Positions 6,441-7,697 of a DNA stretch of 7,697 bases are shown here, piece after piece. The stretch spans positions 1 through 7,697 of the forward strand of contig JAQVGK010000154.1 in the NCBI GenBank assembly GCA_028696755.1. The letters run 5' to 3'. Below the pieces are notes generated by a model. The model was not told the origin of the DNA and made no database searches. It saw only the letters and a program-made list of their open reading frames with translations. Made by a program: the position numbers and the translations under genes. Each line of letters begins with the position of its first letter. Position 1 is the stretch's first letter. Source of the stretch: Bacteroidales bacterium. Lineage in GTDB: Bacteria > Bacteroidota > Bacteroidia > Bacteroidales > ML635J-15.

Positions 6441-6905
6441 ATGTCAAACAAAAAGGATTTGGAAAATAAAAAGGAGTTCGCACGAATACTTTTTAATCAG
6501 GGAGAAGCTCAAACAGCAATTGCAGAAAAAACAGGTGTATCAAAGGTCACAGTAAACAAGTGGGTTAAGGAGGGTAACTGGGAGGAGAAAAGAGCTGCTT
6601 CCAACATAACACGTCCGGAGCTTGTTAACAAACTGCTGGTTGCAATCAATAAATTACTTGATCAGGTAGCAAATTCAGACGATCCGTCAGTAATGGCGTC
6701 GTTATCGGATAAGCTTTCAAAGTTTGCGTCGGCGATTGAGAAGCTAGACAAAAAAGCAAATGTTGTTGATGCAATTGAGGTTTTCATGGCTTTCAACAAA
6801 TGGATTCAGTTCCGTCAATCTTTCGATCCGGAGTTAACCCCTGAGCTCGTTAAAGCAATCAATAAATATCAGGACTTGTATATAACTGAACAAATAAGTA
6901 AGTAA
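6441..6905 (+). CDS. Terminase small subunit (helix-turn-helix DNA-recognition protein)
   Basis: This 154-residue protein begins MSNKKDLENKKEFARILFNQ. A helix-turn-helix spans about residues 12-48, including EAQTAIAEKTGVSKVTVNKW, followed by VKEGNWEEKR. This arrangement is typical of phage small terminase subunits that recognise packaging DNA and recruit the large subunit. The rest is helical (LLVAINKLLDQV, KLSKFASAIEKL), suitable for oligomerisation. The stop overlaps the terminase large ATG (TAATG). I chose ATG 6441 because the in-frame TTG at 6417 would overlap the candidate promoter and adds an unremarkable HQIKSVK extension. A regulatory HTH protein is the alternative, but adjacency to the large terminase makes packaging the better call. 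Confidence 0.8.
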   Translation: MSNKKDLENKKEFARILFNQGEAQTAIAEKTGVSKVTVNKWVKEGNWEEKRAASNITRPELVNKLLVAINKLLDQVANSDDPSVMASLSDKLSKFASAIEKLDKKANVVDAIEVFMAFNKWIQFRQSFDPELTPELVKAINKYQDLYITEQISK

Positions 6906-7697
6906 TGTCCCAGATAGTTGATAAAGAGGCGTTAAAAAAGTGGCAATTACACTGCCAAAATGTTCAGCAAAGCACCCTAGTTAATAAAGGAGAAAGCAAA
7001 GCCGAACAGATGCGACGTATTGAGCGTGCGCGACGTGATTACGCCTTCTTTGTATCAACATATTTCCCACACTTTGCGAAATGTCCCAGCGGCAAATTCC
7101 ACATTGATGCCGCAAATAAAATCAAAACTACTACTAATTTAAAGGCAGTTTTCAAGTGGGCTCGTGCGCATGCAAAATCAACACACATGGACGTGATGGT
7201 TCCAATGTGGCTCAAAATTCAAACGCCTAGAGAACTCAATGTGATGGTGGTAGTAGGAAAAAGCGAAGGGAATGCAAATACATTATTAGCTGATATCCAA
7301 GCGGAGTTACAGTATAATCAATTATACATCAACGATTTTGGCAAACAATACAACGCCGGGTCATGGACTGAAGGGGAATTTGTTACGGCGGACGGTTGCG
7401 CCTTTTTTGCTCGAGGTCGTGGGCAATCTCCCCGAGGTCTTCGGTATCGTGATATGCGACCAGATTATATTGTTATCGATGATTTGGATGATGATGAACT
7501 AGTCGAGAATGAAGCTCGCGTTTCTAAATTAACTGATTGGGTTAAGGAGGCACTTTTCGGAGCTCTCGACGGAGGCCGTGGCCGTTTTATAATGGTTGGT
7601 AACTTAATCGGCAAAAACAGTGTTTTAGCACAAATCGCCGACACTGAGGATGTTTTTGTTTCTCAAGTAAATATTTACGACAAAAACGGCGATGTTA
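6905..7697 (+). CDS. Terminase large subunit ATPase, C-terminus cut by window edge
   Basis: The large terminase powers DNA packaging into the prohead. From ATG 6905 the frame is open for 264 codons to the window end. FFVSTYFPHF (about residues 48-57) is the typical N-terminal region. ARAHAKST at residues 86-93 is the P-loop/Walker A in the form usual for Mu-like terminases. RGRGQSPRGLRYRDMRPD then leads to YIVIDDLDDDE, with Walker B strand I189-V-I and Asp192/Asp193. MVGNLIGKNS about residue 240 is the probable coupling region. The nuclease domain lies beyond the window. It overlaps the small subunit stop by one base. The portal protein is expected downstream. Functional residues appear intact within the visible part. 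Confidence 0.93.
   Translation, partial: MSQIVDKEALKKWQLHCQNVQQSTLVNKGESKAEQMRRIERARRDYAFFVSTYFPHFAKCPSGKFHIDAANKIKTTTNLKAVFKWARAHAKSTHMDVMVPMWLKIQTPRELNVMVVVGKSEGNANTLLADIQAELQYNQLYINDFGKQYNAGSWTEGEFVTADGCAFFARGRGQSPRGLRYRDMRPDYIVIDDLDDDELVENEARVSKLTDWVKEALFGALDGGRGRFIMVGNLIGKNSVLAQIADTEDVFVSQVNIYDKNGDV

Overview
This window lies entirely within a bacteriophage or prophage morphogenesis region. It encodes a contractile-tailed (myovirus-type) phage of the Mu-like kind common in Bacteroidota. The host assignment rests on four observations: AT-rich, almost fully coding DNA; starts without a consistent Shine-Dalgarno sequence; two intergenic matches to the Bacteroidota housekeeping promoter (TTTG / about 19-21 bp / TAnnTTTG); and a BACON-type domain at the end of the capsid protein. 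No database search was possible, so family names come from motif and gene-order recognition.

Layout. Positions 1-6286 are read leftward (minus strand) as one tightly packed operon. In transcription order it holds: a prohead protease fused to a scaffold-like tail (6286-5339); the major capsid protein with a C-terminal Ig-like/BACON domain (5339-3969); a small Lys/Ser/Ala-rich protein of unknown role (3951-3658); a DUF2586-like tail sheath (3655-2462); a tail tube protein (2458-2036); a small tail-assembly-chaperone-like protein (2023-1712); a second short reading frame reachable by a -1 ribosomal frameshift (1718-1527); and the start of the tape measure protein (1527 to beyond position 1). Genes abut or overlap, and TAATG stop/start overlaps occur repeatedly. 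Positions 6287-6440 are the only substantial non-coding gap. Rightward from there run a small terminase subunit (6441-6905) and the large terminase ATPase (6905 to beyond the window end).

How it works together. The terminase genes package DNA into a capsid that is built on the scaffold and matured by the protease. The sheath, tube, chaperones and tape measure build the contractile tail. The gap at 6287-6440 appears to hold two divergent promoters whose -33 boxes flank a perfect 6-bp dyad almost symmetrically. One regulator could therefore switch packaging and morphogenesis genes on together.

The points most worth checking are the BACON-like domain fused to the capsid protein, the apparent G/GT-type frameshift upstream of the tape measure, the symmetric divergent promoter/operator, and a possible separately started scaffold inside the protease gene. 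I see no tRNA, rRNA, CRISPR array, insertion sequence or attachment site here.
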